This document shows, piece by piece, positions 37,847 through 48,427 of a DNA stretch of 64,000 bases (position 1 is its first letter; every line of letters begins with the position of its first letter). Position numbers and translations under genes: made by a program. Below the pieces are notes generated by a model, which was given only the letters and a program-made list of their open reading frames with translations, had not been told where the DNA came from and made no database searches. The stretch is from Rhizobium terrae (lineage in GTDB: Bacteria > Pseudomonadota > Alphaproteobacteria > Rhizobiales > Rhizobiaceae): assembly GCF_003425685.1 (NCBI RefSeq), contig NZ_QJKM01000004.1, positions 186,001 to 250,000 of the forward strand, read 5' to 3'.

Positions 37847-38749
37847 ATGGCCCGCAATACTCTGCCTTCCATTACCGCCGGCGAAGCCGGTCTCAATCGT
37901 TATCTCGACGAAATCCGCAAATTCCCTATGCTTGAGCCGCAGCAGGAATACATGCTCGCCAAGCGTTATGCCGAACACGCAGACCGCGATGCCGCCCATA
38001 AGCTGGTCACCAGCCACCTCCGTCTCGTGGCGAAGATCGCAATGGGTTATCGCGGCTACGGTCTGCCCATCGGCGAAGTCGTCTCCGAGGGCAATGTCGG
38101 CCTGATGCAGGCCGTCAAGAAGTTCGATCCGGAACGCGGCTTCCGCCTGGCAACCTATGCCATGTGGTGGATCAAGGCCTCGATCCAGGAATATATCCTG
38201 AGGTCCTGGTCGCTCGTGAAGATGGGCACCACCGCCAACCAGAAGCGCCTGTTCTTCAACCTGCGCCGGCTGAAGGGTCGGATCCAGGCCATCGACGACG
38301 GCGATCTGAAGCCGGATCAGGTGGCGGAAATCGCCACCAAACTGAACGTCTCTGAGGAGGAAGTGGTTTCCATGAACCGTCGCCTGTCCGGCGACGCGTC
38401 GCTCAATGCGCCGATCCGGGCCACCGAAGGCGAAGCCGGCCAGTGGCAGGACTGGCTGGTGGATGACCACGACAGCCAGGAAGAAGTGCTGATCGAGCAG
38501 GACGAACTCGACACGCGCCGCCGCATGCTGGCTCGCGCATTGAGCGTTCTCAATGACCGTGAACGCCGCATCTTCGAAGCCCGTCGCCTGGCTGATGATC
38601 CGGTGACGCTGGAAGAACTCTCCGCCGAGTTCGACATCAGCCGCGAACGCGTCCGTCAGATCGAAGTCCGCGCCTTCGAGAAGGTGCAGGAAGCGGTCCA
38701 GAAGGAAGCCTTGGCCCAGGCCAACGCATTGCGCGTCGTCGACGCGTGA
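37847..38749 (+). CDS. rpoH: RNA polymerase sigma-32 factor RpoH
   Basis: A 300-aa alternative sigma factor. Region 2 contains LVTSHLRLVAKIAMGYRGYG and the core-binding/-10 helices RGFRLATYAMWWIKASIQEYILRSW. The RpoH box is visible as QKRLFFNLRR. Region 4 HTH is TLEELSAEFDISRERVRQIE. It directs transcription of chaperone and protease genes in heat shock. Rhizobia usually carry two copies; this one matches the RpoH1 type in length. A strong terminator follows 24 bp downstream. Confidence 0.96.
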   Translation: MARNTLPSITAGEAGLNRYLDEIRKFPMLEPQQEYMLAKRYAEHADRDAAHKLVTSHLRLVAKIAMGYRGYGLPIGEVVSEGNVGLMQAVKKFDPERGFRLATYAMWWIKASIQEYILRSWSLVKMGTTANQKRLFFNLRRLKGRIQAIDDGDLKPDQVAEIATKLNVSEEEVVSMNRRLSGDASLNAPIRATEGEAGQWQDWLVDDHDSQEEVLIEQDELDTRRRMLARALSVLNDRERRIFEARRLADDPVTLEELSAEFDISRERVRQIEVRAFEKVQEAVQKEALAQANALRVVDA

Positions 38750-38772
38750 TCAGGCTTCGCAACGTGACATCG

Positions 38773-38802
38773 AAAGGGGCTGCCTCGGCAGCCCCTTTTC
38801 TT
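38773..38802 (+). terminator. Rho-independent terminator of rpoH
   Basis: A perfect 12-bp stem (AAAGGGGCTGCC / GGCAGCCCCTTT, loop TC) is followed by a T-rich tail. Confidence 0.9.
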
Positions 38803-38838
38803 TTACCTGGCATGCGCAAGCGCAATGGAGAGGCAACG

Positions 38839-39222
38839 ATGGCATCCCGCGTCACCTTGAAGGAATTGGCCGGCAGCTACGCCATAGCGCGGCTCGATCC
38901 GGGCGACCCCATGCCCCGCTGGGCGGATGGCGAAGGTTTTACCAGCATCAGCCGGACCGAAGACGAGCTCTCCGTCGTGTGCCGGGCCGAAAGAGTGCCG
39001 GCCGAGGTAAAACAGGATGCCGGCTGGATCTGCTATAGGTTTCAGGGGCCGTTTGCCTTCGAGGAGACCGGCATCGTTCTCTCGGTCATCCGTCCATTGT
39101 CGGAAAACCAGATCGGCATCTTCGTGGTCTCCACCTTCGACGGCGACCATCTGCTGATCAAGGCCGTGGATGGCGGCCCCGCCCGGGAACTTCTGCTCGC
39201 CGCGGGTCACGACGTCGTTTGA
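38839..39222 (+). CDS. ACT-domain protein (COG3603 type)
   Basis: A 127-aa protein from the ATG at 38839, with GGAGAGG upstream. It has the two-part ACT pattern: a divergent first half (YAIARLDPGDPMPRW) and the ligand half (GIVLSVIRPLSENQIGIFVVSTFDGDHLLIK). ACT domains bind amino acids to regulate enzymes; this stand-alone family has no assigned role. Confidence 0.82.
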   Translation: MASRVTLKELAGSYAIARLDPGDPMPRWADGEGFTSISRTEDELSVVCRAERVPAEVKQDAGWICYRFQGPFAFEETGIVLSVIRPLSENQIGIFVVSTFDGDHLLIKAVDGGPARELLLAAGHDVV

Positions 39223-39278
39223 GACACGGAACCGACCGGCCTGAGGGCTTTCCGAACGGAAATACCCGAGTGGCCCAA

Positions 39279-39320
39279 AAGAAAGGCCCGGTGCCTTGGC
39301 AACCGGGCCTTTCTGTTTTT
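39279..39320. terminator. Bidirectional hairpin terminator
   Basis: Stem AAAGGCCCGGT (39282-39292) pairs with ACCGGGCCTTT (39302-39312). A T run follows on the plus strand, and TTCTTTTGG follows on the minus strand. It lies between the convergent ACT gene and the large minus-strand gene. Confidence 0.85.
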
Positions 39321-39342
39321 GATATGAAGCCTCTACGGGCCC

Positions 39343-42000
39343 TTACTGGCCGTTGGCGGTGGCACCGAGCGTTCCCCATTCGCGGATCGCCTCGTTGAAG
39401 GCACGCTCGCCTTCCGGCCCCTTCTGGAGCGTCAGCAGCGCCCGCCGGCCATTGCGGTAGGCGATCGGGATGTCGATCCAGTTACGGGTACGCAGCAGTT
39501 CCAGATTGGTGGTGCGCGCGTCCGGAAAATCGTTGAGGGCGATCATGTGAAAATCATCGGTGATCTTGGCCGGCACGGCGATCAGCGCGTTGCCGCGATC
39601 CTGTTCCGTAGACTTCATGGCGATGCGCTGCACGCTGTCGATCGCGCCGCCCTCGAAATCAGGAGGCACGGCGAAGACGATCTCGATCAGATGGCTTGCC
39701 GGCAGCGACGGATCGGAATTGCGCTTGAAGGTCAGGAGAGCGGTAAGACCTCGTCCAGGCACGTTGATCCGCCCCTGCACCACCGGCTCCTGCCGCCCGT
39801 TGGCAGCCGTTTCGCGCTGCAGCGACCAGGAGACCGCGCCCTCGATCGCCGTCGGCGCAGTCTGGCCGAGCCGCTCCTCGTAGAGGAACATCTTTTCGCC
39901 GGCCAGTGCCGGGGCATCCGCGGGGCTGGTCGCCGGCGCGTTGACGGGAGGCGTTGCGGAATTCGGAGCCGGCGTTGCCGTATTGGCTGCAGGCGCGGGG
40001 GCAGCCGGTGTCGACGGAGGCCGCGGATTGGCAGGCGGCGCATTGAGCTGCGCGACTGACTGACCCTCGGCGTTCTGCGCCAGGCCGCCAGCGCCCCCCG
40101 GACCGCTGTCCAACTCGCTGCCATCCGGCATCAGGCGCTGCGTGAACTTGCTGCCGGCGATCGACCCGTCCGCAGGACGCGGCGAGGCCGTCGTATTGGT
40201 ATTGTTGTTTGCCGCAACGGGCGGCGGCTGAACCGGCCTTGCCGGTGCCGGCTGGCTGGATGTCGTGTTCGCGGGAGCCGGCCTTGAAGGCGCCGGGCTT
40301 GCAGGCGGCGGGGTCTGCTCGGCCGTCTGTCTGCCCGGAAGGCTCGACTGAATGAGGCCGTCCACCATGTCGTTCAGGGAGTCGCGGTTGAGCCAGATCG
40401 CGTATCCACCGCCGCCGACCAAAGCAAGGCCGATAATGGCGAGGATGATGCCGACATAGTTGCGCTTGCGGACCGGCGTGACCCGATAGGGCCGGGCCGG
40501 AGCCGACATCAGGTCGTCCGCATCTGCATCGGTATGCAGCGCGCTACGCGACGCCCCGCCGGACTGGGACGGGTCCTTCGTGAAGCCGATCAGCTCCTCC
40601 AAATCGCCCCAGGGATCGCTTTCCACCGGCTTGGCCTTGGTGTCCGCCTTGCGCTGGGAATTATCCGCCTCGGGGAGAGGATCGAGGTAGTCAGCGAAAG
40701 GATCCGTGCTCGACGGCAAAGCGCCTGCGGGCGCAGCACCTGCAACTGCAGGCGTAGCGGCAGCAAGATCCGGAAGCTCCGATACGGAAGGCATCCGCAC
40801 CGTATCCGCCGCCACATGGGTTTCCGCGTCGAAATGCGCATCGACGGCTGCCGGCTTCGCGCCATGATCGATCGGCTCGACGGGGCCGGCCGGGAAAAGT
40901 TCCGGCACCTCGTCCCATGCCGCGGCAACATCTGCCTCCTTCGCTGCCGAAGGCGCCGGCGTTTCCCAACCCCAGTCTTCTTCGACCGGCTTCGGCGCTT
41001 CCACGGCCTGCGGGGGCGGCTCGACGGCGGCCGCGCTATCCCATCCGGCAAACTCCGGAACGGCCGCCGCCGCATGCTGGTCACCGCGCCCCGGATAGGG
41101 AAAATCGTCTTCCACCGGTTCTGCCGCACGGGGTTCTGCGGAAGGCTGCCGTTCGACGAAGGACGGTTCGGCCGGATGCGATGGGTCTACCGGCACTTCG
41201 GCGGAAGGCGGTTCCGGCGGAGCAGGCTCAATGGCGGGCGGCTCGGCAGCCGCCGCGGGTATCTCGGGCTCGAATACCGGCCGCTCTTCCTGCAAGGGAA
41301 GCCGGTCGACCTCCTCGTCGAAAACCGGAGAAAACACGGCGGGGGCCGGTGCGGGTTCGGGCACCCGATGGCTAGCCGGCGCGGGCATGTCGTCTTCAGG
41401 CGGCAGATCGTCTCGCCAGTCGCCGTAATGCTGCGGCGCAGGCTCTTCCGGGGCCAAAGCGGCAGCAGCCGGTTCCTGCTCAAGCGAAGGCGTGGCCGCA
41501 GGCGGCTCAGCAGCCACCGGTTCGTGGGTTGCCACAGGCTCCGCCGCCGTCTCGGCCGGCACCGGCTCTTCGTAATCGTCTTCGCGGAAAACCGGTCTTT
41601 CCGGATGAGAGACCGGAACTGGTTCGTCCCTCGCCGGCTCGAAAGCATGTTCCGCGGCAACCGGCTCCTCCGGTTGTCCTTCCGGCGCCGACACATAGTT
41701 GCGCCCCTCGGAAGCAGCCTCGGCCACGGACTCGGCAGGCGCTTCCTCGGTCGGCTGGGCGGCGGCATCATCGACAAGCGGCTCCAACGCTTCGGCGTGT
41801 TCGCTCTCGACATCCAGAATGGCGGCTTCAAGCTTTTCCATCTGCCGGCGCAGCATGTCTTCCGGCGGGCGCGGCTTCATGTTCTCGAGTTGCCGCTGGA
41901 CGGCGCCACGAGCCTTGTCATACACCTTCGCGCGCATCTCCGGCGTATTGTTCGCCAGTCCGTCAACGGCGCGGCGGATCACCGCTACAAAATCAGCCAT
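39343..42000 (-). CDS. Large Pro/Ala/Glu-rich single-pass membrane protein, function unknown
   Basis: An 885-aa protein from the ATG at 42000. A ~75-residue N-terminal helical segment (RAVDGLANNTPEMRAKVYDKAR) precedes ~400 residues of low-complexity Pro/Ala/Glu/Val sequence (PEEPVAAEHAFEPARDEPVP style). One transmembrane helix follows (VGIILAIIGLALVGGGGYAIWL, about residue 520). A Pro/Ala/Asn-rich periplasmic stretch leads to a ~190-residue folded C-terminal domain (LYEERLGQTAP ... GRRALLTLQKGPEG). No enzyme motif is seen. The layout resembles envelope-spanning or scaffolding proteins. It ends at a shared terminator and is convergent with the ACT gene. Confidence 0.78.
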   Translation of the reverse strand: MADFVAVIRRAVDGLANNTPEMRAKVYDKARGAVQRQLENMKPRPPEDMLRRQMEKLEAAILDVESEHAEALEPLVDDAAAQPTEEAPAESVAEAASEGRNYVSAPEGQPEEPVAAEHAFEPARDEPVPVSHPERPVFREDDYEEPVPAETAAEPVATHEPVAAEPPAATPSLEQEPAAAALAPEEPAPQHYGDWRDDLPPEDDMPAPASHRVPEPAPAPAVFSPVFDEEVDRLPLQEERPVFEPEIPAAAAEPPAIEPAPPEPPSAEVPVDPSHPAEPSFVERQPSAEPRAAEPVEDDFPYPGRGDQHAAAAVPEFAGWDSAAAVEPPPQAVEAPKPVEEDWGWETPAPSAAKEADVAAAWDEVPELFPAGPVEPIDHGAKPAAVDAHFDAETHVAADTVRMPSVSELPDLAAATPAVAGAAPAGALPSSTDPFADYLDPLPEADNSQRKADTKAKPVESDPWGDLEELIGFTKDPSQSGGASRSALHTDADADDLMSAPARPYRVTPVRKRNYVGIILAIIGLALVGGGGYAIWLNRDSLNDMVDGLIQSSLPGRQTAEQTPPPASPAPSRPAPANTTSSQPAPARPVQPPPVAANNNTNTTASPRPADGSIAGSKFTQRLMPDGSELDSGPGGAGGLAQNAEGQSVAQLNAPPANPRPPSTPAAPAPAANTATPAPNSATPPVNAPATSPADAPALAGEKMFLYEERLGQTAPTAIEGAVSWSLQRETAANGRQEPVVQGRINVPGRGLTALLTFKRNSDPSLPASHLIEIVFAVPPDFEGGAIDSVQRIAMKSTEQDRGNALIAVPAKITDDFHMIALNDFPDARTTNLELLRTRNWIDIPIAYRNGRRALLTLQKGPEGERAFNEAIREWGTLGATANGQ

Positions 42001-42059
42001 CAGCACTTTCTCATGATGGCCGGCTCCTCGCCGGCCGACTAGGTAATCAATTGTGAACC

Positions 42060-43358
<1,299 letters not shown>

Positions 43359-43642
43359 CTCTTAATCCTGCCCTTCGAGCAAAAGCCCACGCGACCAAAG
43401 GCACATCGTCCGCAGATCAAATAATGATTTACGGTCGATGCGCTATTCCGATTTCCTGCACTGCGTCGGATCTCAATCCCGCAACGCCATTGCAAACGGG
43501 CGCATCTATAATGCCTTGCCCGGAGGAAAGCGACCTGTTTGTGACTCTTCCATGGTTTTTGCGTGACAAATGCACAAGGCGCGGGCTATTTCGCCCCGAA
43601 ACCTGAAGATACGCGGCCGCCAGGCCGGCGTCGGAGACTGTC

Positions 43643-44536
43643 TTGCATAAAAAGGCCTATTTTTCCCTCATCATCGCGACACTTTGCTGGGGCGGCAATG
43701 CAGTGGCAGGCAAGCTTGCCGTCGGCCATGTCAGCCCGATGATGCTGACCTTCTGCCGCTGGCTCTTCGCCGTTGCGGTCATCTTTGCGATTTCCATGCC
43801 GCAGATCAAAAAAGACTGGCCGGTCGTCAAGAAGAACTGGCCCATTTTGATCTTTCTCGGTGTCGTCGGCTACGTCGTGTTCAACGCCGCACAATATACC
43901 GCCGTCAACTACACGACCGCGATCAACGTGTCCGTCGAGCAGGTGCTCATCCCGATGCTGATTTTCGTGCTGAACTTCATTCTCTTTCGAATGAAGGTCT
44001 CCTGGGCACAGATATTCGGTTTCAGTCTGACGTTTGTCGGCGGAGTGATCACCGCCGTGCACGGCGACTTCTACACGCTTATGACTTTGACTGTGAATAT
44101 CGGCGACGCCATCATGATGATCGCCGTCGTCGGTTATGCGATCTACACGGTGGCGCTTCGCTGGCGTCCGCAGATCGACTGGCGGACCATGATGGCGATC
44201 CCTGCCCTCGTCGCCCTCATTTTTTCGCTGCCGCTGGTTCTGTGGGAATATTCCGCAGACCGCATGATCTGGCCCGACACGACCGGCTGGATCGTCGCGC
44301 TTTACACGGCGCTGTTCGCCTCGCTGGTGGCCCAGGTCCTCTACATTCTCGGCGTACAGGAAATCGGCGCCAACCGGGCCGGCCTCTTCATCAACCTTGT
44401 GCCGGTCTTCGGCACTCTGCTTTCCGTCGCCGTGATCGGCGAAGAGCTGCAACTCTTCCACATCGTCGCGCTGGCACTGGCGCTTGGCGGCATCGCGATC
44501 GCCGAATGGGGAAAGCCCGTTCCGGCGCACAAGTAA
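43643..44536 (+). CDS. DMT-superfamily (EamA) transporter
   Basis: A 297-aa membrane protein of about ten helices in two EamA repeats (CWGGNAVAGKLAVGH in the first and ALFASLVAQVLYILGVQEIGANRAGLF in the second). The start is a TTG at 43643 preceded by GGAGA. The family exports amino acids, nucleosides or other metabolites. The substrate is unknown. Confidence 0.88.
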   Translation: MHKKAYFSLIIATLCWGGNAVAGKLAVGHVSPMMLTFCRWLFAVAVIFAISMPQIKKDWPVVKKNWPILIFLGVVGYVVFNAAQYTAVNYTTAINVSVEQVLIPMLIFVLNFILFRMKVSWAQIFGFSLTFVGGVITAVHGDFYTLMTLTVNIGDAIMMIAVVGYAIYTVALRWRPQIDWRTMMAIPALVALIFSLPLVLWEYSADRMIWPDTTGWIVALYTALFASLVAQVLYILGVQEIGANRAGLFINLVPVFGTLLSVAVIGEELQLFHIVALALALGGIAIAEWGKPVPAHK

Positions 44537-44542
44537 CAGCAA

Positions 44543-44571
44543 AAAGCCCGCCTTCCTGCGAGAAGGCGGGA
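44543..44571 (-). terminator. Hairpin terminator between convergent genes
   Basis: A perfect 9-bp stem (CCCGCCTTC / GAAGGCGGG) is followed by CTTTTTG on the minus strand. It serves the minus-strand gene at 44621 and may also stop the DMT transcript. Confidence 0.8.
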
Positions 44572-44620
44572 AAAACCTGCCCGATGGAGGCAGGCCGAGC
44601 GCAGGGCAGTCGCGCTGGGA

Positions 44621-45172
44621 TCAGAGATCGATGAAGGCAGGCTCGCCCGGCTTGTCGTTCTTTTCGGCCTTTACCGTGCCGGTCGCGCCGGACATGTCGA
44701 TGACCGGGCTGTCGTTGCCGAGGATCACGTCGCCGCGATCGGTAGCGATCACCAGGGCGCGTTCGATCTGGCCTTCCGCGCCGACCGAATAGGCGATCCT
44801 CATCGCCTTTTCCGACCAGCCGAGCGCAACGAGCTGCTCGCGCTTCAAATTGGCGCAGTCGAGACAATCCGCATTGCCGAATGCCATAGCCATCTCGCCG
44901 GCAAAGGTGTCGAGATAGCCGTCGACGTCGTCGATCGCGCTGTTGACGACCGAGTTGACCCGTAGAAGTTCGCGACGCTTGGCAAAGGTCAGCGTCACGA
45001 CCGCCTCGTCATCGGTCTTCGGTTCCGCCGACGGGATCGTCGCCGTCTGGATCTGGAAGGCGCCGCTGGAGGCAAGGCCGCGGGCAAAACCGCCGATGCT
45101 GAACGCATTGGCTTCCTTGGAGGAAATGAGGGCAGCCAGAACGACCGCCGAAATGATGAGCTTCTTGATCAT
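44621..45172 (-). CDS. Transglutaminase-like cysteine peptidase relative (DUF920) lacking catalytic His
   Basis: A 183-aa secreted protein from the ATG at 45172, with a signal peptide (MIKKLIISAVVLAAL...ANA|FSIGG). The mature part resembles bacterial transglutaminase-like cysteine proteinases: VNSVVNSAIDDVDGY, then NADCLDCANLKREQLVALGW in place of the usual GDCEDYA block, then IERALVIATDRGDVILGND. The family's HAVL histidine is Arg here (RALV), and the Asp-rich segment is altered. It is probably a catalytically inactive periplasmic relative. Certainty is moderate because the match is read by eye. Confidence 0.65.
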   Translation of the reverse strand: MIKKLIISAVVLAALISSKEANAFSIGGFARGLASSGAFQIQTATIPSAEPKTDDEAVVTLTFAKRRELLRVNSVVNSAIDDVDGYLDTFAGEMAMAFGNADCLDCANLKREQLVALGWSEKAMRIAYSVGAEGQIERALVIATDRGDVILGNDSPVIDMSGATGTVKAEKNDKPGEPAFIDL

Positions 45173-45427
45173 GGAACTGCACCCTGTTTCATATCGGACG
45201 ACTTTTCGCCGTCTCGTTTCTTGATGGGACAACCATACGCCGGATGGTTTTCGCACCGCTTAAACAGAAGCATGCAATTTTATTGAAATCGGTTTTTTTC
45301 CCGGCTTGGCACAATGGCCGGGATAGGTGCGCGCAAAAAGGCACCGCACCGGGCGGAAAATGATGCTTTTCGAGATGCGGCCGATCTCCTAACCCTGTGC
45401 CTATATGGAAAGAAAGGCAGTGGAAGC

Positions 45428-46216
45428 ATGAGCAAGCCGTTTTATTGGAACGAACTCAACACACTCGATTTCGCTCACCTCTCGCCCGAAAAGACCATCG
45501 CCATCCTGCCGATCGCCTCGACCGAGCAGCACGGCCCGCATCTGCCGGTCGCGACCGACGTGGCGATCGCCAACGGCATGCTGGCGGAGCTGAAGACGCA
45601 GCGGCCGCAAGATCTCGACATCCTCGTCCTGCCGACACAGGAGATCGGCAAGGCTAACGAACATGTCTACGGTCCCGGCACCCTCTCCTTCGGCCCCGAA
45701 TTGCTCATTCCCATGTGGACGGCGATCGGTGCCAAGGTGGCGGAAGCGGGGGTGAGAAAACTCGTTTTCGTCAATTCGCACGGCGGCAATGTCGATATCA
45801 TGAGTATCGTCGGCCGCGAGCTGCGCGTCCGCCATCAGATGGCGGTGATCGGCACCCAATGGGGCCGCTTCGGCAATCCGGCGGGTCTGATCAGCGAACA
45901 CGAACAGAAATACGGCATCCACGGCGGCGAAGTGGAAACCTCGCTCATGCTGCATTTCCGCCCCGAACTGGTGCGGATGGAAAAGGCCGAGAATTTCATC
46001 TCCAGGGCGGAAAGCCGCTCCCGATACATGCAGCCGGCCCCACCGCATGTGCTCTCCTGGCTGGCGCACGACCTGAACCCCAACGGCGTCGTCGGCGATG
46101 CCTCCAAGGGAACGGCTGAAAAAGGCGCCGTCATCTGCCGGCATCAAGTCGCCGGCTTTATCGAGATGCTGCGCGAGTTCGAGGCGTTTTCGCTCTCCGA
46201 CCTCTATTCCCGATAG
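45428..46216 (+). CDS. Creatininase-family amidohydrolase
   Basis: A 262-aa protein from the ATG at 45428; the frame is open upstream without a ribosome site. It carries the metal-binding motifs of the creatininase family: TEQHGPHLPVATD, VNSHGGN and IHGGEVETSLML. The family includes creatinine amidohydrolase, the MftE peptidase and ArfB-type formamide hydrolases, so the substrate is not fixed. It is convergent with the LysR regulator of the adjacent importer locus, which suggests a part in degradation of a cyclic amide. Confidence 0.88.
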   Translation: MSKPFYWNELNTLDFAHLSPEKTIAILPIASTEQHGPHLPVATDVAIANGMLAELKTQRPQDLDILVLPTQEIGKANEHVYGPGTLSFGPELLIPMWTAIGAKVAEAGVRKLVFVNSHGGNVDIMSIVGRELRVRHQMAVIGTQWGRFGNPAGLISEHEQKYGIHGGEVETSLMLHFRPELVRMEKAENFISRAESRSRYMQPAPPHVLSWLAHDLNPNGVVGDASKGTAEKGAVICRHQVAGFIEMLREFEAFSLSDLYSR

Positions 46217-46237
46217 CTCCCTGCGGCCCCGGCCGCA

Positions 46238-47197
46238 CTATTCCCGCTGAGCATCCCGTGGCTGAGGCGGCAGATGACCCTTGGCCTGCAGCTCGCTCAC
46301 CATGGCGGCGAGTTCCGACAGCAGGAATTCCAGAAAAAGACTGGTCGCGGTATCGAGCGCCGTGCGCGAACGCGCGAAAAGCTTCATCGGCTGGTGCCGC
46401 GCATGGGGATTGGCAAGCGGCCGAAACACCAGCTCGCCGCGACGGCATTCGGGCAGCACGTCGAGCGGATTGAGGAGCGTCAGCCCGATACCGGCCTTCA
46501 CCAGTTTCTTCAGCATGTCCGAAGCATTGCTTTCCACCACCGGCTCGACAGGCACCGAAAGCGGTGCAAGCGCCAAGTTGATGACATTACGCAGGCTGGT
46601 GCCCGGCTGCGCCAGCACCATCGGCTCCTGCGCCATATCCGCCAGGTCAATCGGTCCCTCTTCCTGCGCAAGGCGATGCCCTGGAGGCAGCACGGCGCCG
46701 ATCGGAATATCGAAATTGGCGAGTGTGCGAATGCCGGGCGTCGCGGCGATATTGAAACCGATACCGAGATCGACCTCGCCTGCCAGCACCGGATGAAGCG
46801 TGTTTGAAGGTCCGTCATTCCTCAGGTGAACACGCACCCGCGGATGCTGGGTGATGAAACGGGCAATGATATCTGCCAGCGGCCCGGCCGCGAGCCCAAC
46901 GGTCGCCACCAGCGACACCTTGCCCGCCTGCGGCATCTTGAGGCCGCGGATGCGCGCCTCCATGCGCTCATAGGTCTTCAGTACCTCGCGGATGTGCTCG
47001 ATGCAAAGCTCGCCGGCCGCCGTCAGCTTCAGGCCGCGCGGCATGCGCTCGAAGATCGGCGCCCCCAACTCCTCCTCCAGCGCCAGGATTTGCCGGTTGA
47101 TCGCCGAGGAGGCAACGTTGAGCCGCGCCGCCGCCTTGCGGATCGACCCGCAGCGCGCGATCTCATCGATATACTGGAGTTTTCGCGAATGCAGCAT
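46238..47197 (-). CDS. LysR-family transcriptional regulator
   Basis: A 319-aa regulator. ATG 47197 is chosen because GGGCAAG lies ~6 nt upstream; ATG 47215 is an alternative. The N-terminal HTH is CGSIRKAAARLNVASSAINRQI. The C-terminal domain is a LysR effector-binding fold (VGLAAGPLADII, GEVDLGIGFN). It is divergent from the ABC importer's binding-protein gene, the usual layout for control of that operon. A T-N11-A palindrome lies between them. Confidence 0.92.
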   Translation of the reverse strand: MLHSRKLQYIDEIARCGSIRKAAARLNVASSAINRQILALEEELGAPIFERMPRGLKLTAAGELCIEHIREVLKTYERMEARIRGLKMPQAGKVSLVATVGLAAGPLADIIARFITQHPRVRVHLRNDGPSNTLHPVLAGEVDLGIGFNIAATPGIRTLANFDIPIGAVLPPGHRLAQEEGPIDLADMAQEPMVLAQPGTSLRNVINLALAPLSVPVEPVVESNASDMLKKLVKAGIGLTLLNPLDVLPECRRGELVFRPLANPHARHQPMKLFARSRTALDTATSLFLEFLLSELAAMVSELQAKGHLPPQPRDAQRE

Positions 47198-47264
47198 TTC
47201 TTGCCCAAACCTCATTGCATGTTTTTTGATCATGCCGCACAATTTGGCAGAGCAAAATTCAACC

Positions 47265-47281
47265 GATGCCATAAAGGCATC
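47265..47281. promoter_or_regulatory. LysR-type operator (T-N11-A palindrome)
   Basis: GATGCC-ATAAA-GGCATC is a perfect 6-bp inverted repeat containing T-N11-A (T at 47267, A at 47279). It sits between the divergent LysR gene and the binding-protein gene. Confidence 0.6.
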
Positions 47282-47387
47282 AATGTGCACGAAATTTGAT
47301 GCTTTTCAAAGAGCAACGCAACCGTACAAATGCAATAAAAGAAGTGCTCTCACGATGCCGCACGGTTTAACAGGGGAACAGCTCACC

Positions 47388-48404
47388 ATGTCCAATACAC
47401 TGATGATGAAGGGTTTTCTGGCCGCACTCGGGTTCACGGCCGCTTCGGTCGCCGTGCAGCCGGCTGCCGCCCTCGATGAAGTCTCCTACGGCACCAACTG
47501 GCTTGCCCAGGCCGAGCATGGCGGCTTCTACCAGGCCGTCGCCGACGGCACCTACGAGAGGCATGGCCTCAAGGTGAAGATCGTCCAGGGCGGCCCGAAT
47601 GCCGCCAACCGTGCGCTGCTGATCGCCGGCAAGGTCGATTTCTACATGGGCGGGCCGCTCGGTGACATGGACGCCGTCAAGCAAGGCATCCCGATAGTCA
47701 GCGTCGCGTCGATCTTCCAGAAGGACCCGCAGATCCTTATGGCGCATCCGGACGCCGGCATCGAGAAGTTCGAGGATCTCGCCAAGGCCAGCACCATCTT
47801 CATGGGCAAGGAAGGCTACGTCACCTACTTCGAATGGATGAAGAAGAATTTCAAGGGTTTCCGCGACGATCAGTACAAGCCTTACACCTTCAACCCGGCC
47901 CCGTTCATCGCCGACAAGAAGTCCGCGCAGCAGGGTTACCTGACCTCCGAGCCCTATGAGATCGCCAAGCAGGCCGGATGGACGCCGAAGGTCTTCCTGA
48001 TCGCCGATGCCGGTTACGGCCCCTATTCGACGATGATCACAACCACACAGCCGATGATCGACAAGAAGCCGGACGTCGTACAGCGCTTCGTCGACGCTTC
48101 CATCGAGGGCTGGTACAAATATCTCTACGGCGATAACAAGGCTGCCAACGATCTGATCAAGAAGGACAATCCGGAAATGACGGATGGCCAGATCGCTTAT
48201 TCGATCGCCAAGATGAAGGAATACGGCATCGTGGTTTCCGGTGATGCCGAAACCAAGGGCATCGGCTGCATTACCGACGAGCGCTACAAGAAATTCTTCG
48301 ACAGCATGGTGGCGATCAATGTCGAACCGGCCAACCTCGACTTCAAGAAGGCTTATTCGACCAAGTTCGTCTGCAAGGGCGTCGGCATGGCGCTGAAGAA
48401 GTAA
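47388..48404 (+). CDS. NMT1/THI5-type ABC transporter substrate-binding protein
   Basis: A 338-aa periplasmic protein from the ATG at 47388, with a signal peptide (MMKGFLAALGFTAASVAVQPAAA). The mature part has the NMT1/SsuA/ThiY fold: VSYGTNWLAQAEHGGFYQAVADG, NRALLIAGKVDFYMGG, PQILMAHPD. Relatives bind pyrimidine precursors, sulfonates or other small organics. It is the first gene of the importer-deaminase operon. It has no signature that names its ligand. Confidence 0.88.
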   Translation: MSNTLMMKGFLAALGFTAASVAVQPAAALDEVSYGTNWLAQAEHGGFYQAVADGTYERHGLKVKIVQGGPNAANRALLIAGKVDFYMGGPLGDMDAVKQGIPIVSVASIFQKDPQILMAHPDAGIEKFEDLAKASTIFMGKEGYVTYFEWMKKNFKGFRDDQYKPYTFNPAPFIADKKSAQQGYLTSEPYEIAKQAGWTPKVFLIADAGYGPYSTMITTTQPMIDKKPDVVQRFVDASIEGWYKYLYGDNKAANDLIKKDNPEMTDGQIAYSIAKMKEYGIVVSGDAETKGIGCITDERYKKFFDSMVAINVEPANLDFKKAYSTKFVCKGVGMALKK

Positions 48405-48427
48405 GGAGCGGCCGGGCGCAGCCCGAG

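Noticed and set aside
40534..42042. 502-aa plus-strand frame opposite the Pro/Ala/Glu-rich gene
   Set aside because: Arg/Gly-rich complement of low-complexity sequence; the minus frame has a sensible membrane helix and C-terminal domain.
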